6,396 bases of DNA from an uncultured bacterium (GCA_946183755.1 CAMHCZ010000108.1:1-6396); one strand, 5' to 3'. Shown: positions 1 to 5,991, numbered from the stretch's first letter. Translations and numbers: made by a program. The notes: generated by a model from the sequence alone, not told the origin.

Positions 1-33
1 ACGTCGATTAAACACAAACATATAACACAAAAC

Positions 34-1419
34 ATGAGAAAATTGTACATTGCCATAGCTGCTGTAATGCTTACAGCAACCGCCATGGCACAGACTGCGG
101 AAACAGAAAAGCCTGAGGCTAAGGAACCAGTCGCAAAAAGCGAGAGCAAGACGAAAAAGGTAATCAACGAAATCAAGAGCCACGTGAAGTTCTACGGATT
201 CGTGAGAAACTTCTTCTACTACAACTCGAGAGAGAACCTCGAGACCAGTGGCGGACTCATTGAGCTCATTCCTCTCGACAAAAACGTAAACGAGCTGGGC
301 GAAGACCTGAACGAGCAAGCCAACTCAAGATATCTGGCAATGACAACACGCGTCGGAATGGACATAACCGGACCAGAACTGTGGGGAGCCAAGACTTCGG
401 GAAAAATCGAGTTCGACTTCAACGGATACGGAGACCAGAACACAATGTTCAGAATCAGACACGCATACTTCAACATAGACTGGGTGCACCACTCTCTCAC
501 TCTCGGTCAAACATGGAACCCGCTCGTGGGCTGCGCCACACCTGACGAATTCAGCTACGCTGCCGGAGCGCCATACAATCCACTGAACCGTAGTCCGCAG
601 ATTCAGTATAACTACAAGCCAATAGACGGACTCAGCCTGAAAGCCGCAGTGCTCTGGCAGTTGCAGTACACCACTGTGGGTCCGAGCGGAATTGACAGCT
701 ACGATGCCTTGGCTAAGAACGCAAGCAGCATAAACTTCTCGAAATACAGCATCATACCTGAGATGTATGCTGGCATAGGATACAAAAAGAACGGAATAGA
801 GGCAGGTACCGGAGTTGACATAACATACATCCGCCCAAGAACAAAGGGAATAGACAGTATTGATGTTGCAAATCCTAAAGTCACAAGAAAGGTTGACGAC
901 CACTTGTGGAGCTTCTCGCCAATGGTTTACTTCGGATGGACAGACGGCAAATGGAGCATCAAGGCAAAGAGCATACTCGCGCAGAACCTCAGCCACACTA
1001 ACACCATAAGCGGTTACGCAGTGACTGGAGTGAACAGCGACGGCTCATTCGACTACACTCCGCTCACACACACCACTTCGTTCATAAACATTTTCTACGG
1101 CAAGAAATACAAAGCCGGAATCTACGCCGGATATTCCAAGAACCTCGGACTGCTGAGCGGCGAATTGGCTACCGTCACCGACATTAATGGAAAGAGCGGA
1201 ACTCTGGTTTACTACAAAGGCAAAAACGGAAAGAACGACATAGACCAGAACTGGAGAATATGCCCATCATTCTCATACAACCTGAAGCACTTCAACGTGG
1301 GTGTGCAGTACGAGCTGAGCGGCATAGACTACGGAACGATGAAGTCCGACGGCACTGTAAGCAACACTCACACAGTGTATAACCACAGAGTGCTGGGAAT
1401 GGTGAAGTACAATTTCTAA
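34..1419 (+). CDS. Outer membrane beta-barrel porin-like protein (DcaP/porin-O-like)
   Basis: The 461-residue product is predicted to be an outer membrane channel. Seen: a Sec signal peptide, residues 1-19, with a signal peptidase I site AMA|Q; then a Lys/Glu-rich stretch (about 25-50) that could be a short periplasmic helix or coiled coil; then a body with alternating polar/aromatic strands, many Gly, Tyr and Asn turns, and a C-terminal Phe (KYNF), as is usual for barrels recognised by BamA. The segments RIRHAYFNIDW (140-150) and LTLGQTWNPL (155-164) resemble the barrel strands of DcaP-like and phosphate-porin-like proteins, where an 'R-H-A-Y' strand is followed by 'GQ-W-P'. The family name is inference from that resemblance; the substrate is unknown. 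The ATG at 34 is chosen because it directly begins the signal peptide and follows an A-rich leader. Its promoter lies outside the window. It may share a transcript with the two genes downstream, since no convincing terminator follows it. Confidence 0.8.
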   Translation: MRKLYIAIAAVMLTATAMAQTAETEKPEAKEPVAKSESKTKKVINEIKSHVKFYGFVRNFFYYNSRENLETSGGLIELIPLDKNVNELGEDLNEQANSRYLAMTTRVGMDITGPELWGAKTSGKIEFDFNGYGDQNTMFRIRHAYFNIDWVHHSLTLGQTWNPLVGCATPDEFSYAAGAPYNPLNRSPQIQYNYKPIDGLSLKAAVLWQLQYTTVGPSGIDSYDALAKNASSINFSKYSIIPEMYAGIGYKKNGIEAGTGVDITYIRPRTKGIDSIDVANPKVTRKVDDHLWSFSPMVYFGWTDGKWSIKAKSILAQNLSHTNTISGYAVTGVNSDGSFDYTPLTHTTSFINIFYGKKYKAGIYAGYSKNLGLLSGELATVTDINGKSGTLVYYKGKNGKNDIDQNWRICPSFSYNLKHFNVGVQYELSGIDYGTMKSDGTVSNTHTVYNHRVLGMVKYNF

Positions 1420-1464
1420 GCAAGCGGATTTGCCTTGACAATCGATTAAGCGACAGAGCGAAGG

Positions 1465-1580
1465 ATTGTGGCACAATGATTGCTAAGAAGGAAAGAGTAT
1501 GAAAAAACGTTAGTACAAAGAGACAGAGCAAGACTAATAACGCAAGACAACATAAAGAGAACAATACAAAATCATTGTGC
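1465..1580 (+). repeat. Competing inverted repeats in the leader of the LRR gene
   Basis: Two inverted repeats share one arm. A short perfect palindrome, ATTGTG-G-CACAAT, lies at 1465-1477. Its right half is also part of an 11-base arm at 1471-1481 (GCACAATGATT) that is exactly complementary to 1570-1580 (AATCATTGTGC), 2 nt before the ATG at 1583. RNA from this region could therefore pair the middle arm with either the near or the far partner, but not both. The 88 nt between the long arms are purine/A-rich and contain a minimal reading frame, ATG AAA AAA CGT TAG (1499-1513), preceded by an AGGAAAG stretch. No TAnnTTTG promoter box was found on the plus strand between 1420 and 1582. A regulatory role is inference; chance pairing is possible. 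Confidence 0.4.
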
Positions 1581-1582
1581 GT

Positions 1583-2302
1583 ATGAGCAAAAGCAAACTG
1601 ATAATAATAGCGGCGGCGATGATGATGGCCAGCGCTGCCAATGCGCAATCCATAAACCTGAAGAAGGTATTCAGCAAGCCCCAGAACACCACGACGACCG
1701 CCCCTGCCCCAGCTGCCGACGAGTTTGAAGTGAGCGGCGTCAGATACAAGGCGAACGGCACAGAAGCCATAGTAGTGGCGAAGAAGTACTCTGGCGACAT
1801 CTACATACCGAAGACCGTGAGCAAAGACAACAAAACTCTGACGGTGACCAAGATAGGCGACAGAGCATTCGCAGGATGCAAGAAGCTCAGAAGCATAAAC
1901 ATGAGCGACGCCGCGATAAAGGAGATTGGCAACGGAGCGTTCTCCGGCTGCATGTTCCTGGAATGCGCATCGCTGCCTAACACGGTGGTGAAAATAGGCG
2001 ACGACGCCTTCCACATGACGAACATCGGCGTCATAGAACTGCCGGCGTCGCTCAAGACCTTGGGCAAGAGAGCATTCTTCTTCAGCGCGATAAGGAGCAT
2101 CAGCCTGCCTAACGGACTGACCGCCATAGACTCAAGAACATTCAGCGGATGTGCCGACCTCAAGGAGATAACACTGCCTGCGAGCGTCACAAGCATAGCC
2201 GCCGACGCCTTCGACAACAGCCCTAACCTCAAGAAGATAAACGTGGCTGCAAGCAACAAGGTTTATACATCATCGACCGACGGAAAAATACACAAGAAAT
2301 AA
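1583..2302 (+). CDS. Secreted BspA-type leucine-rich-repeat (LRR_5) protein
   Basis: This 239-residue protein has a Sec signal peptide (MSKSK, then a hydrophobic core, cleavage ANA|Q after residue 21), a Thr/Ala/Pro-rich linker (about 36-46), a short beta-rich region (47-89) and a run of LRR_5/BspA repeats. The repeat signature is visible six times: IGDRAF (91), IGNGAF (115), IGDDAF (138), LGKRAF (160), IDSRTF (182) and IAADAF (205), spaced 22-24 residues apart and alternating with L-P-x-S/G-L/V segments. The tail NKVYTSSTDGKIHKK resembles the 'N..Y.S.DG' end module of longer BspA proteins, so this is a short version of the family. Such proteins are secreted or surface proteins often involved in adhesion; the partner here is unknown. 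An in-frame GTG at 1577 would add two residues, but the ATG at 1583 better suits the signal peptide. The stop abuts the next gene's ATG with no spacer. No lipobox or type IX sorting domain is seen. Confidence 0.85.
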   Translation: MSKSKLIIIAAAMMMASAANAQSINLKKVFSKPQNTTTTAPAPAADEFEVSGVRYKANGTEAIVVAKKYSGDIYIPKTVSKDNKTLTVTKIGDRAFAGCKKLRSINMSDAAIKEIGNGAFSGCMFLECASLPNTVVKIGDDAFHMTNIGVIELPASLKTLGKRAFFFSAIRSISLPNGLTAIDSRTFSGCADLKEITLPASVTSIAADAFDNSPNLKKINVAASNKVYTSSTDGKIHKK

Positions 2303-3556
2303 ATGGTACTGAATTACATCTGGATAGCGTTTTTCATTGTAGCCTTCGTCGTCGCCATAATACAAGCCGTATTCATGGGCGACACAGAGGTGTTCAAACG
2401 CATAATCGACAGCACATTCGAAATGTCTAAGATGGCTGTCATGGAAATAGCCCTGCCTTTGGCTGGAGTCATGACTCTGTGGCTCGGAATAATGAACATA
2501 GGCGAAAAGGCTGGAGCGATAAACTTCATGGCAAGAATTGTCGGACCGTTTTTCGCCAAGCTGTTCCCAAGCATCCCTAAGAATCACGAGGTGCACGGAC
2601 AGCTGCTCATGAACTTCTCGGCCAACATGCTCGGACTGGACAACGCCGCCACTCCAATGGGACTCAAAGCCATGCAGTCGCTGCAAACCCTGAACCCTAA
2701 GAAGGACACGGCATCAGACGCACAGATAATGTTCCTGGCGCTCAACACTTCCGGACTGACCATAATCCCCGTGTCGGTTTTGGCAATGAGAGCGACAGTC
2801 ACCGGACCAATGGGCGAGCATGCTGCGAGCCCTACGGACGTGTTCATCCCGATACTCATAGCGACAGCCATCTCCACACTGACAGCGATTCTTTTCGTAG
2901 GCATCAAGCAGAAGCTCAACCTTCTGAACAAGACCGTCATCGGATGGATCGGCGGCATCATAGCCGCGCTGGGACTCATCGTGTGGGGCATGTCGAGTCT
3001 TGACAAGGCCGAGATGGAGCTCGTGTCGAGCATCGCGTCAAACCTCATACTCTTAGCCATCATCGTCACATTCATCACTGGCGCGGCCATAAAGAAAGTG
3101 AATGTCTATGACGCATTCATCGACGGCGCCAAGGACGGCTTCAGCGTGTCAATAAAGATAATTCCGTTCATGATAGGAATACTTGTGGGCATAGGCGTAT
3201 TCAGAGCGTCCGGAGCGATGGATTTGCTAATGGACGGCATCAAGGGGCTTGTGGGCTGGCTGGGCTACGACAGCAAGTTCATCGACGCTCTGCCTACGGC
3301 GTTCATGAAGCCGCTCTCGGGCAGCGGAGCGAAAGCCATGATGGTGGAGACGATGCACACCTTCGGTCCCGACTCGTTCGCCGGCAGGCTGAGCTGCATC
3401 TTCCAGGGCGCGGCAGACACCACGTTCTACATCATCGCGCTGTACTTCGGACTGGTAGGCATCAAGAAGACAAGATACGCCGTAGTGGCTGGACTGACTG
3501 CCGACCTTGCCGGAGTCATAGCCGCCATAGCCATAGCGTATCTGCTATTCGTATAA
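2303..3556 (+). CDS. SpmA-SpmB fusion, nucleoside-recognition (Gate) domain membrane protein
   Basis: This 417-residue polytopic inner membrane protein has both spore maturation proteins in one chain. The SpmA-like half (about 1-200) begins MVLNYIWIAF and carries NFSANMLGLDNAATPMG (104-120) and NPKKDTASDA (131-140), followed by a helix ending around 199. A connecting pair of helices (about 213-260) leads to the SpmB-like half (about 268-417), with YDAFIDGAKDGF (269-280), FRASGAMDLL (300-309), KPLSGSGAKAMM (336-347), GPDSFAGRL (355-363) and ADTTFYIIALYFGLVGIKKT (371-390). Both halves belong to the nucleoside-recognition/Gate family, shared with nucleoside transporters. In Bacillus the separate proteins act in spore core dehydration; in Bacteroidota, which do not sporulate, the fused form is usual and its substrate is unknown. 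The start follows the upstream TAA directly (TAAATG), suggesting translational coupling or re-initiation. A terminator lies 20 nt after the stop. Codon use is rich in ATA: 8 of the first 12 Ile codons. Confidence 0.92.
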   Translation: MVLNYIWIAFFIVAFVVAIIQAVFMGDTEVFKRIIDSTFEMSKMAVMEIALPLAGVMTLWLGIMNIGEKAGAINFMARIVGPFFAKLFPSIPKNHEVHGQLLMNFSANMLGLDNAATPMGLKAMQSLQTLNPKKDTASDAQIMFLALNTSGLTIIPVSVLAMRATVTGPMGEHAASPTDVFIPILIATAISTLTAILFVGIKQKLNLLNKTVIGWIGGIIAALGLIVWGMSSLDKAEMELVSSIASNLILLAIIVTFITGAAIKKVNVYDAFIDGAKDGFSVSIKIIPFMIGILVGIGVFRASGAMDLLMDGIKGLVGWLGYDSKFIDALPTAFMKPLSGSGAKAMMVETMHTFGPDSFAGRLSCIFQGAADTTFYIIALYFGLVGIKKTRYAVVAGLTADLAGVIAAIAIAYLLFV

Positions 3557-3576
3557 AATAATTGAGATAACAAAAG

Positions 3577-3608
3577 AAAAAAGGCTCGGTCTATTGACCA
3601 AGCCTTTT
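3577..3608. terminator. Intrinsic terminator shared by convergent genes
   Basis: A hairpin has outer arms AAAAGGCT (3579-3586) and AGCCTTTT (3601-3608), inner arms GGTC (3588-3591) and GACC (3596-3599), and loop TATT. In minus-strand RNA the remaining position is a U-G wobble, the stem is continuous at 13 bp, and a run of six U follows. In plus-strand RNA the same position is a C-A mismatch and the 3' tail is UUUUCUUAUUU. It therefore serves the minus-strand 94-aa gene, whose stop is only 2 nt away, best, and probably also the SpmA-SpmB gene. Confidence 0.85.
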
Positions 3609-3609
3609 C

Positions 3610-3894
3610 TTATTTCGAGAACTTGCGCATGAACCACGCAATGGTGAATGTCGGACAGAAATCGGTGAAAGGAAGAATCTCCTCGGCGAAGTTGAATATC
3701 GCGCCCCACTTCGCAAGCTTATCCGTTCCATACAGCCGTGAGAACAAATAAGCCGACAGCGGCGCCCACACCACATCGCCGAACTCCCCTACTCCGGGAA
3801 TGGTGAAAGTGACCATTCCAAGAATGTCCAAAACGACAGCCACCCACAACGATGGCGTCTTGACCTGCTCTGATGGTAGATTCTGATTCTGCAT
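3610..3894 (-). CDS. Small conserved membrane protein of unknown function
   Basis: The 94-residue product has no lipobox or cleavable signal. A hydrophilic N-terminus (1-14) is followed by a hydrophobic stretch (about 16-34, SLWVAVVLDILGMVTFTIPG), an amphipathic region with GEFGDVVWAPLSAYLF (36-51), a short charged turn YGTDKLAKW, and a C-terminal hydrophobic part with EEILPFTDF (71-79) and PTFTIAWF (81-88). Asp40, Glu71, Glu72 and Asp78 lie within or beside hydrophobic segments, which is unusual for a simple anchor. From memory, short Bacteroidota hypothetical proteins share the 'W-P-S' and 'EE-LPFTDF-PT-T-AW' patterns; no function is known to me. The ATG at 3894 is preferred to an in-frame TTG at 3903, because it sits about 22 nt after the predicted transcription start and TTG starts are rare. 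It lies 40 nt downstream of the phosphoesterase stop and is followed at once by a terminator. Confidence 0.75.
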   Translation of the reverse strand: MQNQNLPSEQVKTPSLWVAVVLDILGMVTFTIPGVGEFGDVVWAPLSAYLFSRLYGTDKLAKWGAIFNFAEEILPFTDFCPTFTIAWFMRKFSK

Positions 3895-3921
3895 AAAATT
3901 CAAGTGTTTGGTTTATGACAC

Positions 3922-3955
3922 CAAATATATAAAATTAAATTCCTCCTGCACACAA
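3922..3955 (-). promoter_or_regulatory. Probable Bacteroidetes-type promoter for the 94-aa gene
   Basis: Read on the minus strand, TATATTTG (3922-3929) is an exact match to the Bacteroidetes -7 box TAnnTTTG. A TTG (3953-3955) lies 23 nt upstream, slightly longer than the usual spacing of about 19-21. The predicted start near 3916 would leave a leader of about 22 nt before the ATG at 3894. The box sits partly inside the end of the phosphoesterase gene, so the small gene may have both its own transcript and read-through from upstream. Confidence 0.5.
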
Positions 3956-5044
3956 TGTGACTACAGCATATTCCGACCGTGTGCCGATACGGTACTTGCC
4001 GCCCCAGATTCCCAGTCCTGAAGACACATAATAGAATGTGCCTCCACGTCTATGCGCGCCGTAAGCCTTTTCGTAAATCGCGTCAGTAATCCACGAGACT
4101 GGCCAAACCTGGCCATAATGCGTATGTCCTGAGAACTGGAGGTCCACATGAGCCTGCTCCGCCTGCTCCAGATTGAACGGCTGGTGGTCGAGCAGAATGA
4201 CGAAAGAGAAATCGACGTTGACATTGTTTTTCTGCATTATCTGAGCGAGAGGCAGACGGCTGGCGTTGCTCTTGTCATCGCGCCCGACAATCGTCACGTT
4301 GCCAAAAGAAACGGCAGAATCGCGAAGCAGAATGATGCCAGCCTCATCGTAGAAACGGCACGCCGCCTCGACCCCAGACAGATATTCATGATTGCCGAGA
4401 CATGCCACCACGGGAGCCTTGATGCGGTGGAACTCCTCCGCCACACGCTCCTCGTCGAGCGGTTCGATAGAGCGGTCGATGATGTCGCCTGCCACAAGCA
4501 CCAAGTCGGGATTCTCGGCATTTATCATATCCACCCATCTGGAAAACTCCTTGCGGTGGTTGTTGTAGCCGAGATGAAGGTCGGACACAAGCACAAGTTT
4601 TTTGCCTTCCACAGCCTTTGCCGTTTCTACAGAAAGACTCTCACGGTGCTTGTTGTTGTAGTTGACATTGCCATAAACAAAGACCGCCAGCATCACCGCA
4701 GTCAGCAAGACCGTGCTGACGGCATTATTGACCAGCACCGACGACGGCACTAAGTGCAGCAGCCGCCCCAGGTCGAGAACGGCAAAGGCAAGAAACAAAT
4801 ACAGGAATATGAATATCCACGACGTGCCTATCTCGTAGAACACAGTAGCCAACGAGAACGGCAAACGGTCCAGAGCCGGCAGCACAGAAAGCACCGACAA
4901 CGCGAACGCCAACACTATGAGCGCCACGACCGCCACCTTGCCCCACACCGGGAACGGAAGCATATTATACACATGCCAGCACACATAATAATGACCGGCG
5001 AGCATCACTGCAAGGAAAAGCAAAAGAACAGGAAGCATTTTCAT
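3935..5044 (-). CDS. Membrane-anchored calcineurin-like metallophosphoesterase (YkuE/YaeI-like)
   Basis: This 369-residue protein has four predicted N-terminal membrane helices (about 4-22, 36-56, 75-93 and 104-125) and a cytoplasmic or periplasmic C-terminal metallophosphoesterase domain (about 148-365). All metal-binding blocks of the family are present: DLHLG (Asp155, His157), GDIID (Asp187), GNHE (Asn218, His219), a lone His in DHQP (His287) and GHTHYGQ (His307, His309). These residues bind a two-metal centre and hydrolyse phosphoesters; the DxH...GHTHxGQ arrangement is typical of the YkuE/YaeI/LpxH-like branch. The YkuE/YaeI group includes enzymes acting on lipid or UDP-sugar substrates, so an envelope lipid substrate is possible here but is inference. 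The ATG at 5044 is 18 nt beyond the tRNA terminator's U-run, leaving no obvious room for a promoter. A 94-aa gene follows on the same strand. Confidence 0.92.
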   Translation of the reverse strand: MKMLPVLLLFLAVMLAGHYYVCWHVYNMLPFPVWGKVAVVALIVLAFALSVLSVLPALDRLPFSLATVFYEIGTSWIFIFLYLFLAFAVLDLGRLLHLVPSSVLVNNAVSTVLLTAVMLAVFVYGNVNYNNKHRESLSVETAKAVEGKKLVLVSDLHLGYNNHRKEFSRWVDMINAENPDLVLVAGDIIDRSIEPLDEERVAEEFHRIKAPVVACLGNHEYLSGVEAACRFYDEAGIILLRDSAVSFGNVTIVGRDDKSNASRLPLAQIMQKNNVNVDFSFVILLDHQPFNLEQAEQAHVDLQFSGHTHYGQVWPVSWITDAIYEKAYGAHRRGGTFYYVSSGLGIWGGKYRIGTRSEYAVVTLCAGGI

Positions 5045-5062
5045 AAGTTATGGTCTATACAC

Positions 5063-5095
5063 AAAAAAGCCCATCTAATTTCTTAGACGGGCTTT
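5063..5095 (-). terminator. Strong intrinsic terminator of tRNA-Phe
   Basis: On the minus strand the arms AAAGCCCGTCTAA (5095-5083) and TTAGATGGGCTTT (5078-5066) form a 13-bp stem with one G-U pair and a GAAA tetraloop (5082-5079), followed by six consecutive U (5068-5063). The stem starts only 1 nt after the tRNA discriminator base, so it both ends the transcript and defines the 3' trailer. Confidence 0.92.
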
Positions 5096-5096
5096 G

Positions 5097-5168
5097 TGGT
5101 ACCTCCAGGAATTGAACCGGGGACACATGGATTTTCAGTCCATTGCTCTACCACTGAGCTAAGGTACC
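5097..5168 (-). tRNA. tRNA-Phe (anticodon GAA)
   Basis: A full cloverleaf can be drawn on the minus strand over 72 nt including the discriminator A (5097). The acceptor stem GGTACCT/AGGTACC has 7 perfect pairs; the D stem is GCTC/GAGC; the anticodon stem ATGGA/TCCAT holds the loop CTGAAAA, giving anticodon GAA; the variable loop is GTGTC; the T loop is TTCAATT. The CCA end is not encoded (A is followed by CAAAG). The T stem CCCGG/CCTGG has a C-U mismatch at its central pair (51-63), and position 57 is A; the rest is canonical, so the gene is probably functional. A promoter lies just upstream and an intrinsic terminator just downstream. Confidence 0.95.
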
Positions 5169-5185
5169 TTTCGGTTTTGCGTGTG

Positions 5186-5217
5186 CAAAGGTGGCACAAA
5201 TTATCGAAACATACAAA
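5186..5217 (-). promoter_or_regulatory. Promoter of tRNA-Phe (TTTG-N20-CACCTTTG)
   Basis: On the minus strand a -33 box TTTG (5217-5214) is separated by 20 nt from CACCTTTG (5193-5186), one base away from the Bacteroidetes -7 consensus TAnnTTTG and followed by CA, as in many strong promoters of this phylum. The predicted start near 5180 lies about 12 nt before the mature tRNA 5' end at 5168. Confidence 0.65.
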
Positions 5218-5265
5218 TAAAACGGCAGAAAAAAGAGATTTTTATTTCACAGAAGAAATACAATC

Positions 5266-5517
5266 TTAATTAATCTCTTCATAATCAATTTCTTCCGCCT
5301 GAGATTTATCGAAGGTTCTCGTTTTCTTGCTCGGCTGCTGATATGCAGTATTGCCCGAAGACGCATACGCCGAATTCGCCTTCTTGCGGTTCCAAGGGAG
5401 GATGTCCTTCAGCGACACTACTCCGCGCAGAACAGTGAAAACGAAGTTCAGCACCACGCCCACGACGACGAGCACCAGAAACAAAGCCAATATGCCTATA
5501 ACAAAAAGAAACGACAT
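5266..5517 (-). CDS. DUF4834-like small membrane protein
   Basis: The 83-residue product has one very hydrophobic N-terminal helix (about 4-30: FLFVIGILAL onward), a short amphipathic stretch RGVVSLKDILPW, a basic and polar linker (44-68) and an acidic tail, FDKSQAEEIDYEEIN (69-83). The N-terminal anchor with a C-terminal 'F-K...E-DYEEI' tail matches what I know of the Bacteroidota family DUF4834, whose function is not established. Orientation is probably N-out with the basic linker in the cytoplasm. It starts 7 nt after the thioredoxin stop codon, so the two genes almost certainly form an operon and are likely translated together. Only a weak AT-rich hairpin follows it before the tRNA-Phe promoter. 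Confidence 0.75.
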   Translation of the reverse strand: MSFLFVIGILALFLVLVVVGVVLNFVFTVLRGVVSLKDILPWNRKKANSAYASSGNTAYQQPSKKTRTFDKSQAEEIDYEEIN

Positions 5518-5524
5518 AGTACTG

Positions 5525-5983
5525 TTATTTTATATCGAAGACAAGAGCTATCGCCTCCTTGATGGTCTCCTTAGGCAGCAGGCCGACAGAAGAGCGAGGC
5601 TGACCTGACACAGGGATGAAAATCAGCGTTGGCACGCTCTGGATGCCGAACGCAGCACTTATTTCCTCATTCTTGTCTATATCCACACGATACACATCAA
5701 TCTTGCCGTCATATTCGGCAGCGACCTCGTCGATGATAGGCGAAAGCGCCTTGCATGGTCCGCACCAAGTAGCATAGAAATCAACAATGCAAGGGCGCTG
5801 ACCGATGAATTTAAACTCGGTGCCAGTATAGTCGCCCACGAGATTCATGAATTGTTCCGAATCGAGTTCTTTTACCATATTTCCATTATTATTATCCGCC
5901 GCATTGCTCTGCTTTGCCCCCTTGGAGCAAGAGGCCAAAGAGAAAGTCAACAGCACAGAAAGTGTGATTAATAAGTTTCTCAT
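5525..5983 (-). CDS. Lipoprotein thioredoxin (periplasmic thiol-disulfide protein)
   Basis: The 152-residue protein has a lipoprotein signal peptide, MRNLLITLSVLLTFSLASC, with lipobox LASC and lipidated Cys19. The following SKGAKQ lacks the acidic surface-export signal known in Bacteroidota, so a periplasm-facing anchor is expected. A polar linker rich in Asn (27-35) precedes a complete thioredoxin fold (about 38-150): WCGPC active site (73-77), preceded by VDFYAT; the VDIDKN strand (100-105); and the cis-proline SVPT (Pro118). It should reduce or exchange disulfides of envelope proteins. The reading frame continues upstream to 6148, but the extra 55 residues are not signal-like, would bury the lipobox and would overlap the divergent gene; the ATG at 5983 is therefore chosen. 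It leads an operon with the DUF4834-like gene and is divergent from the AbiH-family gene. Confidence 0.92.
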   Translation of the reverse strand: MRNLLITLSVLLTFSLASCSKGAKQSNAADNNNGNMVKELDSEQFMNLVGDYTGTEFKFIGQRPCIVDFYATWCGPCKALSPIIDEVAAEYDGKIDVYRVDIDKNEEISAAFGIQSVPTLIFIPVSGQPRSSVGLLPKETIKEAIALVFDIK

Positions 5984-5991
5984 ATTTCCCT

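Noticed and set aside
325..996. Long minus-strand frame of 223 codons opposite the porin gene
   Set aside because: It is antisense to a well-supported secreted beta-barrel gene; its Cys- and Val-rich product has no recognisable motif and reflects codon bias of the real gene.
1420..1440. GCAA...TTGC stem just after the porin stop codon
   Set aside because: A four-pair stem without a U-tract does not make an intrinsic terminator.
1499..1513. ATG AAA AAA CGT TAG as a truncated gene or true start of the LRR protein
   Set aside because: It is in frame with the LRR gene but several stop codons intervene before 1583, so it cannot be its start; it is kept only as a possible leader mini-ORF.
1480..1728. 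Plus-strand 82-codon frame overlapping the LRR gene start
   Set aside because: It lies in another frame over the LRR signal peptide; its product is Gln/Arg/Asp-rich and low in complexity, with no start-site signal.
4148..4753. Plus-strand frame of 201 codons inside the metallophosphoesterase gene
   Set aside because: The opposite strand encodes all the metallophosphoesterase motifs; this product is an antisense shadow without domain features.
5097..5168. tRNA-Phe gene as an integration site for a mobile element carrying the AbiH-family gene
   Set aside because: No partial duplicate of the tRNA 3' end and no integrase are seen in the window, and two ordinary genes separate the tRNA from the AbiH-family gene.
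5228..5260. Hairpin TATTTC/GAAATA followed by a T-rich stretch after the DUF4834-like gene
   Set aside because: Only 6 AT-rich base pairs and an interrupted U-tract; too weak to call a terminator with confidence.
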